Below, one piece after another: positions 26,994 through 36,356 of a stretch of 64,000 bases of DNA. This stretch comes from Salinarimonas sp. (GTDB lineage: Bacteria; Pseudomonadota; Alphaproteobacteria; Rhizobiales; Beijerinckiaceae). Where the stretch lies: the NCBI RefSeq assembly GCF_040111675.1, contig NZ_CP157794.1, forward strand, positions 2,005,501 through 2,069,500. Direction: 5' to 3'. Under the pieces are notes generated by a model. That model did no database searches, was not told where the DNA came from, and was given only the letters and a program-made list of their open reading frames with translations. Position 1 is the stretch's first letter; each line of letters starts with the position of its first letter. A program made the position numbers and the translations under genes.

Positions 26994-28415
26994 TCAGCCG
27001 TCGAGCACCCAGGTGTCCTTGGTGCCGCCGCCCTGGCTGGAGTTCACGACGAGCGAGCCTTCCTTCAGCGCGACGCGGGTGAGCCCGCCCGGGACGACGC
27101 GGATCTCGTCGGCGCCGGTGAGCACGAAGGGCCGCAGGTCGACGTGCCGAGGCGCGACGCCGGAGGCGACGAAGGTCGGGCAGGTGGAGAGCGCCAGCGT
27201 CGGCTGGGCGATGAAGCCCGACGGGTCGTGGCGCAGCTTCCTGCGGAAGGTCTCGAGCTGGTCCTTGGTCGCGTGCGGTCCCACCAGCATGCCGTAGCCG
27301 CCCGAGCCGTTGACCTCCTTGACCACGAGCTCCGGCAGGTGGTCGAGCACGTACCTGAGCGACTCCTCCTCGCGGCAGCGCCAGGTCGGCACGTTCTTGA
27401 GGATCGGCTCCTCGCCGGTGAAGAAACGGATGATCTCCGGCATGTAGGTGTAGACCGCCTTGTCGTCGGCGATGCCCGTTCCGACGGCGTTGGCGAGGGT
27501 CACGTTGCCCGCTTGATAGGCGGCGAACAGGCCCGGCACGCCGAGCACCGAATCCGGGCGGAAGACCAGCGGGTCGAGGTATTCGTCGTCGATGCGCCGG
27601 TAGAGCACGTCGACGCGCTTTGGCCCCTCCGTCGTGCGCATGTAGACGCGGTCCTCGCGCACGAAGATGTCGGAGGCCTCCACCAGCTCGACGCCGAGCT
27701 GGTCGGCCAGGAAGGAGTGCTCGTAATAGGCCGAATTGTACTGCCCCGGCGTGAGCAGCGCGACCGTCGGGTCCTTCTTGCCGGCGTTGGGCGCCACCGA
27801 GCGCAGCGTCGCCAGGAGCGCGTCCGGGTAGTTCTCCACCGGCGCGACACGGTGCTTGGCGAACAGCTCCGGGAAGAGCCGCATCATCACCTCGCGGTTC
27901 TCCAGCATGTAGGAGACGCCCGACGGGGTGCGCGCGTTGTCCTCGAGGACGTAGAACGTGTCGGCGTCCACCCGCACCAGGTCGATGCCGGCGATGTGGC
28001 AATAGACGTCGTGCGGGACCTTCAGCCCCTGCATCTCGAGCCGGTAGTGCTCGTTTCGGAAGATGAGGTCCTGGGGAATGATGCCCGCCCTCAGGCTCTC
28101 CTGCTTTCCGTAGAGATCCGCGAGGAAGAGGTTCAGCGCCCTCACGCGCTGCTTGAGCCCCGCCTCGACGCGCTCCCATTCGTCCCGCGTGATGAGGCGG
28201 GGGATGATGTCGAAGGGAATCAGCCGCTCGGTCGCCTCCTCGTCGCCGTAGACGGCGAAGGTGATGCCGATGCGCCGGAAGAAGAGCTCCGCCTGGCTGC
28301 GCCGGGCGTCGAACACCTCGCGCGGCGTGGTGTCGAGCCAGCGCTTCAGCTTGCCGTAGGCCGCACGGCACGCGCCCGGCTCGTGACCGCCATCCATCTC
28401 GTCGAACGCCGCCAT
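26994..28415 (-). CDS. circularly permuted type 2 ATP-grasp protein
   Basis: 473 residues from an ATG preceded by GAGGGAG; an in-frame upstream extension to 28490 was not used. Landmarks are FFRRIGITFAVYGDEEATER (about 45-64), RRIDDEYLDPLVFRPDS, ANAVGTGIADDK, VVKEVNGSGGYGM and FVLTGADEIRVVPGGLTRVA, all typical of the COG2308-type ATP-grasp. Members are expected to form an amide or similar bond using ATP. As first gene of the operon with alpha-E, transglutaminase-like and Anbu genes it probably makes the product on which the others act; no substrate has been established to my knowledge. Confidence 0.9.
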   Translation of the reverse strand: MAAFDEMDGGHEPGACRAAYGKLKRWLDTTPREVFDARRSQAELFFRRIGITFAVYGDEEATERLIPFDIIPRLITRDEWERVEAGLKQRVRALNLFLADLYGKQESLRAGIIPQDLIFRNEHYRLEMQGLKVPHDVYCHIAGIDLVRVDADTFYVLEDNARTPSGVSYMLENREVMMRLFPELFAKHRVAPVENYPDALLATLRSVAPNAGKKDPTVALLTPGQYNSAYYEHSFLADQLGVELVEASDIFVREDRVYMRTTEGPKRVDVLYRRIDDEYLDPLVFRPDSVLGVPGLFAAYQAGNVTLANAVGTGIADDKAVYTYMPEIIRFFTGEEPILKNVPTWRCREEESLRYVLDHLPELVVKEVNGSGGYGMLVGPHATKDQLETFRRKLRHDPSGFIAQPTLALSTCPTFVASGVAPRHVDLRPFVLTGADEIRVVPGGLTRVALKEGSLVVNSSQGGGTKDTWVLDG

Positions 28416-28530
28416 ACACTCCCTCGCCGTTCCCGTCGCGCCCGCGTTGCGTCGCGGGTCGCATGTGGAGAGCCTAGAGGCAAAAGCCACGCCAGGGAAA
28501 GCCCCGGCGAAAGGCGGATGCGGCGACCGG

Positions 28531-29157
28531 TCAGCTCGTGCGCATCGCGAGGCTCGCGACGCCAGCCCCCATCAGCGCCGTCCCGCCCACGCGATTGACG
28601 GCGCGCAGCACGCCCGGACGCTGCGCGAGGCGGCGCGCACGAGCGGCCAACGCCGCGTAGCCGAAGGCGTTGGCGAAGGCGAGCACGAGGAACGTCGCCT
28701 GGAAGATCAGAAGCTGGGCGAGGAAGTCGCCCGCGGGATCGAGGAACTGCGGCAGGAAGGCGACGAAGAAGACGATGCTCTTCGGATTGAGCGTCGTCAC
28801 CAGCCAGGCGTGGGCGAGCATGCGGCCGGGCCGGGTCGCGGCCGTGCGCGGCTGCGGCTCCTCTCCGCCTCCGCCTCCGGCGCGCCAGAGCCGGACGCCG
28901 AGATAGATCAGGTAGGCCGCGCCGAGCCATTTCACGACCGTGAAGGCGGTCGCCGAGGCGGCGAGCAGCGCGCCGACGCCGATCATCGAGAGCGTCATCG
29001 CCGTGAAGTCGCCGAGCGCGACGCCGATCGCCATCGGCAGCGCCACGCGCAGGCCCTGCCCCAGCGCGTAGGAGACGACGAGCAGCACGGTCGGGCCCGG
29101 GATCACGAGCAGCACGGCGGAGGCGGCGGCGAAGGCCGCCCAGGTCTCGAAGGTCAT
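28531..29157 (-). CDS. LysE-family amino-acid exporter
   Basis: 208 residues with about five to six membrane segments. The N-terminal half has VLLVIPGPTVLLVVSYALGQG (about 15-35), the signature of RhtB/LysE exporters, and NPKSIVFFVAFLPQFLDP in the middle is equally typical. It exports amino acids or derivatives from the cytoplasm. It lies 115 bases upstream-side of the ATP-grasp start on the same strand with its own likely transcript; cargo is unknown. Confidence 0.92.
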   Translation of the reverse strand: MTFETWAAFAAASAVLLVIPGPTVLLVVSYALGQGLRVALPMAIGVALGDFTAMTLSMIGVGALLAASATAFTVVKWLGAAYLIYLGVRLWRAGGGGGEEPQPRTAATRPGRMLAHAWLVTTLNPKSIVFFVAFLPQFLDPAGDFLAQLLIFQATFLVLAFANAFGYAALAARARRLAQRPGVLRAVNRVGGTALMGAGVASLAMRTS

Positions 29158-29223
29158 CGGCTGGGTCGTCCTGGTTTTCCCGCGGAAGAAAGCCCCGTTC
29201 CCGCGCGAAAGGCAAGCCGCCCC

Positions 29224-29703
29224 TCAGCGCGGGCGGATCTCGACGCCGCCGATCGTCATGGTCGCCTCCGGCGCGGCGCCGCCGACGGGCTCGAGCCGGA
29301 CCACGATCTCGCTCGGCGCCCCGCCGAGGCGCGCGAGATCGTCGGCGGCGAGCGGGAAGGCGAAGCTCATGCCGGATGCCGGGTCGTCCGCGCCGAAGGG
29401 CGCGTTGGGAAAGACCGAGAAGGCGCCGAGCGCGACCGTCTCCCCGGACGGCCCGCGGGCCGCCACCTCGGCGGAGACGAAGCCCTCGTCCGCGGGCTCG
29501 TAGGCGGCGAGCGAGACCGTGACGATCGCCCCGGCGTCCGGCGGCAGGGCCTGCGCCGCCGCGGGCGCGAGCGCGATACGGGCCGGCGCCCCCACCCGCG
29601 CCGTGGCGTCCGCGGCGGCGGCGCCCGCTGCGGCGGAGGCGACGGCGCCGCCGAGGACGGCGATGGCGGCGAGACGGGACGGGCGTCGTCCGGAGCGGGT
29701 CAT
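29224..29703 (-). CDS. secreted protein downstream of tyrosinase, function unknown
   Basis: 159 residues with a signal peptide (basic start MTRSGRRPSR, Ala-rich core, cleavage near residue 31). The mature part appears all-beta (VTVSLAAYEP, VFPNAPFGADDP, IVVRLEPVGG). It lies 59 bases downstream of the tyrosinase gene on the same strand, so it may be a copper-delivery, stability or export partner of that Tat-exported enzyme. I see no Met- or His-rich copper motif, so this is context only. Confidence 0.6.
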   Translation of the reverse strand: MTRSGRRPSRLAAIAVLGGAVASAAAGAAAADATARVGAPARIALAPAAAQALPPDAGAIVTVSLAAYEPADEGFVSAEVAARGPSGETVALGAFSVFPNAPFGADDPASGMSFAFPLAADDLARLGGAPSEIVVRLEPVGGAAPEATMTIGGVEIRPR

Positions 29704-29762
29704 GCTCTCGATCCTGTGCGCTCGCGGGACCTGCCCCGCGAGCGCACGATCCTGGCGTGCGA

Positions 29763-31331
29763 TTACGCCGGAACGGTGACGATCTCCACGCTCGTCGGCG
29801 TGAAGGTGCCCACCTCGCCGAGATCGTCGGCCGGCCCGAGCGGCACCGGCTGGACCTGCAGGGTGAGATCTTCCGGGACCTCCGTGCGCGGCCCGTAGAC
29901 CCGAGCGATCGCGTCCGTCAGGTCGAGCACGACGCCCGGCCCGGCCATGCCGTCGCCGGTCCCTCCGCCGTGCCCGGCATGGCCGGAGGGGCCGAAGAAC
30001 GAGACGGAGCCCACGTAGTGCGCGTCGTCCGTCGAGGCGCTCGGGTCGAGGCCCGGGCGGTCGAGGAAGACGTTGAAGCTCGTGGATTCCTGGTTCGTGT
30101 AGGCGATGTCGCGGATGATGGCGAGCACGCGCGGGCGCGGCGGCGGGGCGGCGAGCATGAGGAGGCGGCTCGATCCGCGCGGCGCCGCGGCGATCGCCGC
30201 GATGGTCTCGCGCGCCACCGGCACCGTGATCCAGAGCGGCTCGGAGAGGCGCGCCGTGCCCTCGACCGGGGTCACCGTCGTGCCGGCGGCCGCGCCCGTC
30301 GCCCGATCGGCGAGCGCAGCGAGCGTCTGCGTGCGCGCCGCGTCGCCGCGCGGGCCGATCGCCATCAGCACCTCCTGCGGAACCTGCGGGAAATCGTAGC
30401 GATAGCCGAGCGCCTCCGTGTCCTCGAGATCGGTGACCTTCGGCGACCAGGGCGTGCCGTCCGGATAGAAGAAGTTGTCGGTGAAGACCATGTCCGCCCA
30501 ATAGGCGGCGGGGTAGATGGGATCGCCGTTCGGGTCCCGCGCATAGGCGGACGGGTTCTGATGGCCGGTATGATTCCACTCGGCCCAGATGCGGTCGATG
30601 TTGCCGTGGTGCATCTGGAAGATGGCGTCGCGCGGCGACTGGGCGGTGGGCATGTCGCCGCCGATCCAATTGTGGATCTGGTTGTGCGGCGTATTCTCGA
30701 GGAGGCCCTGCGTGCTCGACTTCCAGGGGTGCGGCGACACCCAGTTCAGGTCGAGCGAGTCCTGCCCCGGCAGCATGAAGGAGCCGAACAGGTCGTAGGT
30801 CGGCTCGTTGGCGATCTGGTCCATCACCTGCGGCCCGACCCACTGGTCCGGAAGCGGCTGGCTGATGTTGGCGAGCGTCCGGCCCTGGTCGAACAGCGGG
30901 TTGGGCTGTCCGTCGTAGGTCTCCGCGGCGAAGACCGCCGGGAAGTTCCGGTCCGCCGACCAGTCCCAATAGGGCATGGCGAAATCGGCCTTGCCGGTGA
31001 CCTCGCGCACCACGCGCTCGTAGGTCACGACGAAGGCGCGATGCCAGGGCAGGAAGTACCAGTTGCCGTGTGGGCAATGGTTGAACACCTGCCCGTCGCC
31101 GTGGATCTTGTACAGCGTCTGCCAGGTCACCGGCCCGCTGCTGCGGCCCTTGAGAATGCCCACCGCCTCGCGGAAGGCGGAGAGGTCCGGATCATCGGGC
31201 TTCATCGTCGCCAGGCTGCGGCGGACGGGGACCGAGTTCTGGGCGAAGGCGCGCATCACGTTCGCGCCCGGCGCGAGGGTGAAGGCGGCGAGCGCGGAGC
31301 CCATGAGCAGGGCGTCACGGCGGGTGGGCAT
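29763..31331 (-). CDS. tyrosinase-family copper oxidase with Tat signal
   Basis: 522 residues. The start TRRDALLMGSALAAF is a twin-arginine signal, so the folded copper protein is exported. CuA-type histidines lie in FNHCPHGNWYFLPWHRAF (about residues 83-100); CuB-type histidines lie in PHNQIHNWIGG and FQMHHGNIDRIW. These are the six ligands of a type-3 dicopper centre that oxidises phenols or catechols. The C-terminal third may cover the active site as in other tyrosinases. Its upstream region carries a 10-base motif in inverted orientation. It is followed by a secreted companion gene. Confidence 0.88.
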   Translation of the reverse strand: MPTRRDALLMGSALAAFTLAPGANVMRAFAQNSVPVRRSLATMKPDDPDLSAFREAVGILKGRSSGPVTWQTLYKIHGDGQVFNHCPHGNWYFLPWHRAFVVTYERVVREVTGKADFAMPYWDWSADRNFPAVFAAETYDGQPNPLFDQGRTLANISQPLPDQWVGPQVMDQIANEPTYDLFGSFMLPGQDSLDLNWVSPHPWKSSTQGLLENTPHNQIHNWIGGDMPTAQSPRDAIFQMHHGNIDRIWAEWNHTGHQNPSAYARDPNGDPIYPAAYWADMVFTDNFFYPDGTPWSPKVTDLEDTEALGYRYDFPQVPQEVLMAIGPRGDAARTQTLAALADRATGAAAGTTVTPVEGTARLSEPLWITVPVARETIAAIAAAPRGSSRLLMLAAPPPRPRVLAIIRDIAYTNQESTSFNVFLDRPGLDPSASTDDAHYVGSVSFFGPSGHAGHGGGTGDGMAGPGVVLDLTDAIARVYGPRTEVPEDLTLQVQPVPLGPADDLGEVGTFTPTSVEIVTVPA

Positions 31332-31387
31332 GGGGCTTCCTCCGAGGGTTGTGAAGCGACCCGCAGCATAGGTTGTGCCTCGACGGG

Positions 31388-31497
31388 TGCAATCTCTTGC
31401 CGCATGCGCGCTCTGATCTTTCTCCTTCGCGGCCGAACGAACAGGCGTCTTTGCGTCCAGAGAGTGAATTTCAGAGGTAAAGATCTTAGAGATTGCA
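31388..31497. repeat. distant inverted 10-mers upstream of tyrosinase
   Basis: TGCAATCTCT (31388-31397) and its reverse complement AGAGATTGCA (31488-31497) lie 90 bases apart in the AT-richer region before the tyrosinase start. The same 10-mer recurs at 36241-36250 upstream of the chemoreceptor gene. They may be sites for a common regulator. Confidence 0.35.
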
Positions 31498-31569
31498 TTC
31501 CCGGCAACGCCGAGCCGGCCTCCGCGCCCGTACCGGACCGCGTGATTCGGCCCGCCGCGCCGCCCCTCC

Positions 31570-32256
31570 TCAGATCAGCTTCAAGCCCTTCAGGCTGGCG
31601 TGCCCGTCGCGCCCGACGATGATGTGGTCGTGCACCACGATGCCGAGGGGGCGGGCGGCGTCGACGATCTCCCGCGTCATCCGCACGTCGGCGGAGGAGG
31701 GCGTCGGGTCGCCGGAGGGGTGGTTGTGGACGAGGATGATGGCCGTCGCGGAGAGCTCGAGCGCGCGCTTCACCACCTCGCGGACGTAGACCGGCGTGTG
31801 GTCCACGGTGCCGGATTGCTGCACCTCGTCGGCGATGAGGCCGTTCTTCTTGTCGAGGAAGAGGATGCGCAGCTGCTCCTTCTCGGCGAAGGCCATGGCC
31901 GTGCGGCAATAGTCGATCACCGAAGCCCAGGAGGACAGGATCGGCCGCTTGGCGACCGCGCCCTTGGCGAGCCGCCGGCCCGCCGCCTCGACGACCTTGA
32001 GGTCGACGATCGTCGCCTCGCGGAGCCCGCCCACCTCGGCGAGGCGCGCGGGCGGCGCGCCGATCACCTCGGCGAAGCCGCCGAACCGGCGGATCAGGTC
32101 CTTCGCCAGCGGCTTCACGTCCCGGCGCGGGATCGAGCGGAAGAGCACGAGCTCGAGCAGCTCGTAGTCGGGCAGGACGTCGCCGCCCACCTCGACGAAG
32201 CGCGCGCGCAGGCGATCGCGGTGTCCGTGATAGTGCGGAGGGTCCTCGTCGAACAT
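31570..32256 (-). CDS. radC: RadC-family JAMM/MPN protein
   Basis: 228 residues, normal RadC length. The N-terminal helix-hairpin-helix part (about 10-85, [27 protein letters not shown]) precedes the MPN core, with the metal motif [14 protein letters not shown] (His177, His179, Ser187, Asp190). The early link to DNA repair in E. coli was withdrawn, and the true role is unsettled. Start chosen at the ATG before [12 protein letters not shown] because the upstream extension is Arg-rich and atypical; no strong ribosome-binding site is visible. Confidence 0.9.
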   Translation of the reverse strand: MFDEDPPHYHGHRDRLRARFVEVGGDVLPDYELLELVLFRSIPRRDVKPLAKDLIRRFGGFAEVIGAPPARLAEVGGLREATIVDLKVVEAAGRRLAKGAVAKRPILSSWASVIDYCRTAMAFAEKEQLRILFLDKKNGLIADEVQQSGTVDHTPVYVREVVKRALELSATAIILVHNHPSGDPTPSSADVRMTREIVDAARPLGIVVHDHIIVGRDGHASLKGLKLI

Positions 32257-32384
32257 GGAAGCCAGCGTGCTGCGAAAGGATCGGCGCCCGACGCTAGCGA
32301 GTCGGCCACCGACGCGCCAACATCCACGAGTATGGGTCGATGTGCCGGTTCCCTCTCCGCGTGCATCGTTCCCTCGGTCAAGCA

Positions 32385-32399
32385 ATACCGCGGCGGTAT
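32385..32399. promoter_or_regulatory. perfect palindrome between divergent genes
   Basis: ATACCGC-G-GCGGTAT lies in the 241-base region between radC and the 83-residue gene. It has the size and symmetry of a dimeric repressor site. No regulator gene is adjacent. Confidence 0.35.
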
Positions 32400-32497
32400 A
32401 CGAGACCATTGCGAGGCGTCCTAAACCATCAATGGACTTTGCTATGGACGGTCTGTCGCGACGCACTATCCTGCGCCGCGTCGGCATGGAGGACGGC

Positions 32498-32749
32498 ATG
32501 GCGTATCACGTCTCATGGCGCGTTGTCGGGCCCGGCGAGCGGACGCTCGATCGGGACGCTTTTCCGCACGCCTTCGCGCGGCGCGAGGACGCCGTCGCCT
32601 TCGTGCTCGAGAAGCTCGCCGCGTTTCCGGCTCACGGCTTCGATCGCGCGCGCGGGTTCTGGGGACGCGGCGCGCGCGATCGGCCCTGCGAGACGCGTTT
32701 CGCCATCGAGGAGCACGTTCCCGCCTCCGCCGTCGAGCCGGGCGCCTGA
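32498..32749 (+). CDS. small protein of unknown function
   Basis: 83 residues from an ATG with GGAGG five bases upstream; an ATG four codons earlier is an alternative. The sequence has a short beta-like start ([14 protein letters not shown]), a helix ([17 protein letters not shown]), and a C-terminal strand (TRFAIEEHV). No cysteine pair, signal peptide or known motif is seen. It is convergent with the acyl-CoA synthetase-like gene, ending 12 bases before that gene's stop. Confidence 0.6.
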   Translation: MAYHVSWRVVGPGERTLDRDAFPHAFARREDAVAFVLEKLAAFPAHGFDRARGFWGRGARDRPCETRFAIEEHVPASAVEPGA

Positions 32750-32761
32750 CGCGTCCCGGCG

Positions 32762-34330
32762 TCAGAGCATCGGCAGAAGCCCGCGCGCCATCTCCACCGT
32801 GGCCACTTGGTCGATCTTGCCCGAGCCGAGCACCGGGATGCCGGCGACGACGAGGAGCGCGCGAGGCGCCCACAATTCCGGAAAGCCCCGCTCGCGCGCG
32901 AAGGCGAGCACGCTCTCGCGGTCCGCCTCCGGCTTGTCGGTGACGAGGACGAGCTGCTCGCCCTTGCGCGGATCCGGGAACGAGACGACCACGTGGTTGT
33001 ACTCCGGCCAGAGTTCCTGGACCATCGTCTCCACCGCCGCGAGCGAGATCATCTCGCCGCCGATCTTGGCGAAGCGCTTGGCGCGTCCACGAATGGTGAC
33101 GAAGCCGTCGTCCACCGAGACGATGTCGCCCGTGTCGTACCACCCGCCCGGCGGCGCGATCAGGCGCCCGGCGTCGTCGGGCGCGAGATAGCCCGCCATG
33201 ACGTTCGGGCCGCGCACCACGAGCCGCCCGGCCTGATGGATGCCTTCCACCGGCTCGAGCCGCCATTCGATCGACGGCAGGAAGGGGCCGACCGAGCCGT
33301 GCCGGTTGCGGCCGGGGAGGTTGCAGGAGAGCACGGGCGCGCATTCGGTGGCGCCGTAGCCCTCCATGATCTCCGTCCCGTTGCGCTCGTAGAGGCGGCG
33401 GGTCTCGTCCTTGATCCGCTCTGCGCCGGCGATGACGTAGCGCAGGCCGGCGAGGTCGCCCTCGCCCGCGGCCCGGGCGTAGCCCTGCAGGAAGGTGTCG
33501 GTGGCGAGCAGGAAGGTGGCGTTCGTCGCGCCGATCAGCTTGGGCACCATGCGGTAGTGCAGGGGGCTCGGGTAGAGCACGACCTTGAAGCCGTTGAGGA
33601 GCCCCAGCACCAGCCCCGCCGTCAGGCCGAAGGAGTGGAACACCGGCAGCGGCGAGAAGATCGTGTCTGCCGTCGTCAGCGCGTCGCCGGCGTGCTCGGC
33701 GATCTGCACGGCGTTGGCGATGACGTTGGCGTTGGTCAGGCACACCGCCTTGGGCGCCCCCTCGGCGCCCGAGGTGAACAGGATCACCGCCGGGTCGTCC
33801 GGCCCGCCGGCGCGTTTCGCGATCGCCTTGGCGCGGAAGCTCGCGAGGAGGCCGCTGATCTTGTCGAGGCTGGTGAGGCGCGCGCGCACGTCCTCGAGGT
33901 AGACCACCCGGCGCCCCTCGGCGATTGCGGCCAGCGGCTCCTCGAGCCGCCCCTCCTCGATGAACTTGCGGGAGGTGACGATGGTGCGGATCTTCGCCGT
34001 CTCGCAGGCGGAGACGAGGTTGCGCGCGCCGGCGGTGAAGTTCAGCATCGCCGCCACGCGCCCGAAGGCGTTGAGCCCGAACAGCGCGACCGCCGTCGCC
34101 TGCACGCTCGGCATGAACAGCGCGACGCGCTCGCCCGGCTGCGTCTCCTCGATCAGCTTGCGACCGAGCACGAGCGCGCCGAGCACGAGCCGCGCGTAGG
34201 TCAGCGGCTGGCGCTGCGGGTCCTCCAGGATGACGAAGGTCTTGCCGAACCGGTCGCGCGCATCCACCAGCGCGCCGAAAAGGGTTCGGCGAAGGCGTTC
34301 GGGATGGCGGAGGGGATCGGAATGCGGCAT
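32762..34330 (-). CDS. AMP-binding acyl-CoA/acyl-ACP synthetase-like protein (Aas C-domain-like)
   Basis: 522 residues. The ANL-family P-loop is in ILFTSGAEGAPKAV (about residues 183-196), followed by PVFHSFGLTAG, YGATECAPVLS and GGWYDTGD. The C-terminal catalytic lysine is in GSGKIDQ. Start-to-end similarity of these blocks is closest to the acyl-ACP synthetase half of Aas, which activates fatty acids for lysophospholipid reacylation; no acyltransferase domain is present. It would adenylate a fatty or carboxylic acid in the cytoplasm. The specificity is inferred. Confidence 0.85.
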   Translation of the reverse strand: MPHSDPLRHPERLRRTLFGALVDARDRFGKTFVILEDPQRQPLTYARLVLGALVLGRKLIEETQPGERVALFMPSVQATAVALFGLNAFGRVAAMLNFTAGARNLVSACETAKIRTIVTSRKFIEEGRLEEPLAAIAEGRRVVYLEDVRARLTSLDKISGLLASFRAKAIAKRAGGPDDPAVILFTSGAEGAPKAVCLTNANVIANAVQIAEHAGDALTTADTIFSPLPVFHSFGLTAGLVLGLLNGFKVVLYPSPLHYRMVPKLIGATNATFLLATDTFLQGYARAAGEGDLAGLRYVIAGAERIKDETRRLYERNGTEIMEGYGATECAPVLSCNLPGRNRHGSVGPFLPSIEWRLEPVEGIHQAGRLVVRGPNVMAGYLAPDDAGRLIAPPGGWYDTGDIVSVDDGFVTIRGRAKRFAKIGGEMISLAAVETMVQELWPEYNHVVVSFPDPRKGEQLVLVTDKPEADRESVLAFARERGFPELWAPRALLVVAGIPVLGSGKIDQVATVEMARGLLPML

Positions 34331-34447
34331 GCGGCGATATTATGGCCCGGGCGTCGTCCGACAACCGGGAAAACGCGTGGACGGTTCCGATTTCGCCCGT
34401 CGCGGGAGGCGAGGGCGGCCGAGGGTGTCCTCCGCCGCCCGGCCCGG

Positions 34448-36184
34448 TCAGGCGGCGCGGCGCGTCGGCGGAGGCGGCGCGTCCACGCCGCGGCCGGCCG
34501 CGACGCCGTCGAGGAAGGCCTCGACGGCCTCGGAGAGCTCGGCCGCGACCCCGGCGAGCTCGTCGGAGACGTCGAGCAGGTTGCGGGCTTGCCCCGAGGT
34601 CTCGTGGATCGCGGACGCGACGGTCTCGACGTTGAGCGTCGCGTCGGTCGAGCCCTTGGAGGCGATCGAGATGGAGTGGGAGATTTCCCTCGTCGCCCCG
34701 TCCTGCTCCTGCACGGCGGTGCCGACCGCTTGCATGAAGCTCTCGATCTCGTGCACGGCGCCGCCGATCTCGCGGATCGCCTCGACGCTCTCGCGCGTCG
34801 AGCCCTGCACGGCCGTGATCTGCTCGGCGATCTGGTCCGTGGCCTTGGCGGTCTGCGAGGCGAGGGTCTTCACCTCCGCCGCGACGACGGCGAAGCCTTT
34901 GCCCGCCTCGCCGGCGCGCGCCGCCTCGATCGTGGCGTTGAGCGCCAGGAGGTTCGTCTGCTCGGCGATGGTGCGGATCATGTCGACCACCGCGCCGATG
35001 CGCTCGGCCGCTTCCGCGAGGCTCGCGACCTTGCCGTTGGTGCACTGCGCGGTGGCGGTGGCGCGGGCGACGACCTCCGAGGCGCGATCCGCCTGGGTCG
35101 CGATCTCGCGAATGGATGCAGAGAGCTGCTCGGCGGCGCTCGCCACCGCCTGCACCTCGGATGCGGCGGTCGTCGAGGCGTCGCGCGCGGCGCTCGCCTT
35201 GCCCGCCGCGGTGCCGGCGACGTCGGTGAGCGAGCCGACGGTGGTGCGCATGGTGCGCGTGCCGTCGTTGACGCTGGCGAGCGTGCGCTGCACCACCTCG
35301 CGGAAGCGGGCGATCAGGGTCTCGAGCTGCGCCTGACGGTCCTCGGCGCGCTCCCGCTCGGCGTCCGCCTCCTGGAGGCGCGCCCGCTCGATCGCGTTGT
35401 CGCGAAAGACGACCACGGTGCGGGCCATGTCGCCGATCTCGTCGCGGCGGCTGTCGCCGGGAATGGCGACGTCGTTGTCGCCCGCGGCGAGGCGCTGCAT
35501 CGCGGCGGTGAGACGACCCGCCGGGACGGTGATCGAGCGACCGACGAGGATCGCGGCCGCGGCGGCGAGGCCCGCCGCGACGAGGAGCGCGATCACGGCG
35601 GTGGTCTGGAAGCCGCTCGCGGCCGCGTTGACTTCCGCGCCGATGCGCTGGTTCGCCGCCTCCTGGAAATCGATGAAGCGATTGATGGCGGCGAGCCATT
35701 CGGTGAACAGCCCGCTCACCTGCTGCAGCAGGATCGCGCGCGCCTCGCCCGCTTCCCCGGCCTGCTGCAAGCGGACGATCTCGGCCACGAGCGGATTCGT
35801 GCGAGACTGGATCGCGGCGATGTCGGCGAGGATGGCGCGCTCCTCGACGGAGGCGTTCACCTGCGCGACGAGCGTGTCCATGGCGCGCTCGTTCTCGGAA
35901 TAGGTCGCGGCCAGCGCCGCGATCAGGTCGACGGCGGCGCGACGCTCGGCCGCATCCTCGACGAGAACGACGTCGCGAATGGCGATGGCGCGGTCGTGAA
36001 CGCTGCCGCGGAAGTTGATGGCGAACCGCTGCAGGCGGCTGTTGACCTCGTTGATCTGCCTCAAGTTGTCGTCCAGCCGATTGATCTCGCTCACCGAAGT
36101 CCACGTGAGCAGGCCCATCAGGACGATGAGAAATCCGAAGCCGAAAGCGAGGCGCGCGGCGATCCCGCGTGGAACCGTGAGCAT
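34448..36184 (-). CDS. methyl-accepting chemotaxis protein
   Basis: 578 residues from an ATG with GAGGGGG five bases upstream. Membrane segment 1 is LAFGFGFLIVLMGLLTW (about 12-28), a periplasmic four-helix sensor region follows, and segment 2 is about 187-207 (VIALLVAAGLAAAAAILVG). A HAMP domain then leads to the signalling domain with the hairpin tip IAEQTNLLALNATIEAARAG. No CheR-binding pentapeptide is seen at the C-terminus, which ends in a Pro-rich tail. It senses an external ligand and signals through CheA/CheW; no che genes are in the window. Confidence 0.93.
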   Translation of the reverse strand: MLTVPRGIAARLAFGFGFLIVLMGLLTWTSVSEINRLDDNLRQINEVNSRLQRFAINFRGSVHDRAIAIRDVVLVEDAAERRAAVDLIAALAATYSENERAMDTLVAQVNASVEERAILADIAAIQSRTNPLVAEIVRLQQAGEAGEARAILLQQVSGLFTEWLAAINRFIDFQEAANQRIGAEVNAAASGFQTTAVIALLVAAGLAAAAAILVGRSITVPAGRLTAAMQRLAAGDNDVAIPGDSRRDEIGDMARTVVVFRDNAIERARLQEADAERERAEDRQAQLETLIARFREVVQRTLASVNDGTRTMRTTVGSLTDVAGTAAGKASAARDASTTAASEVQAVASAAEQLSASIREIATQADRASEVVARATATAQCTNGKVASLAEAAERIGAVVDMIRTIAEQTNLLALNATIEAARAGEAGKGFAVVAAEVKTLASQTAKATDQIAEQITAVQGSTRESVEAIREIGGAVHEIESFMQAVGTAVQEQDGATREISHSISIASKGSTDATLNVETVASAIHETSGQARNLLDVSDELAGVAAELSEAVEAFLDGVAAGRGVDAPPPPTRRAA

Positions 36185-36356
36185 CGTGACCCCCTCGAGA
36201 AATGCCGGGCCGGCCACGAAGGCGTCGCGCGCGGCCCTCCTGCAATCTCTAGAGGAACATCCTAAATGATACGTGAATCATATCGGAAAAGTAGGCGGAC
36301 TTGGGACGCTACGCCTCAAGGATGTAGGTGCGGGGAGGTCGATGCGATCCCCGGTT

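Noticed and set aside
32807..36265. Plus-strand 1152-codon open frame
   Set aside because: Runs opposite both the acyl-CoA synthetase and chemoreceptor genes, which have clear motifs; composition is that of a shadow frame.
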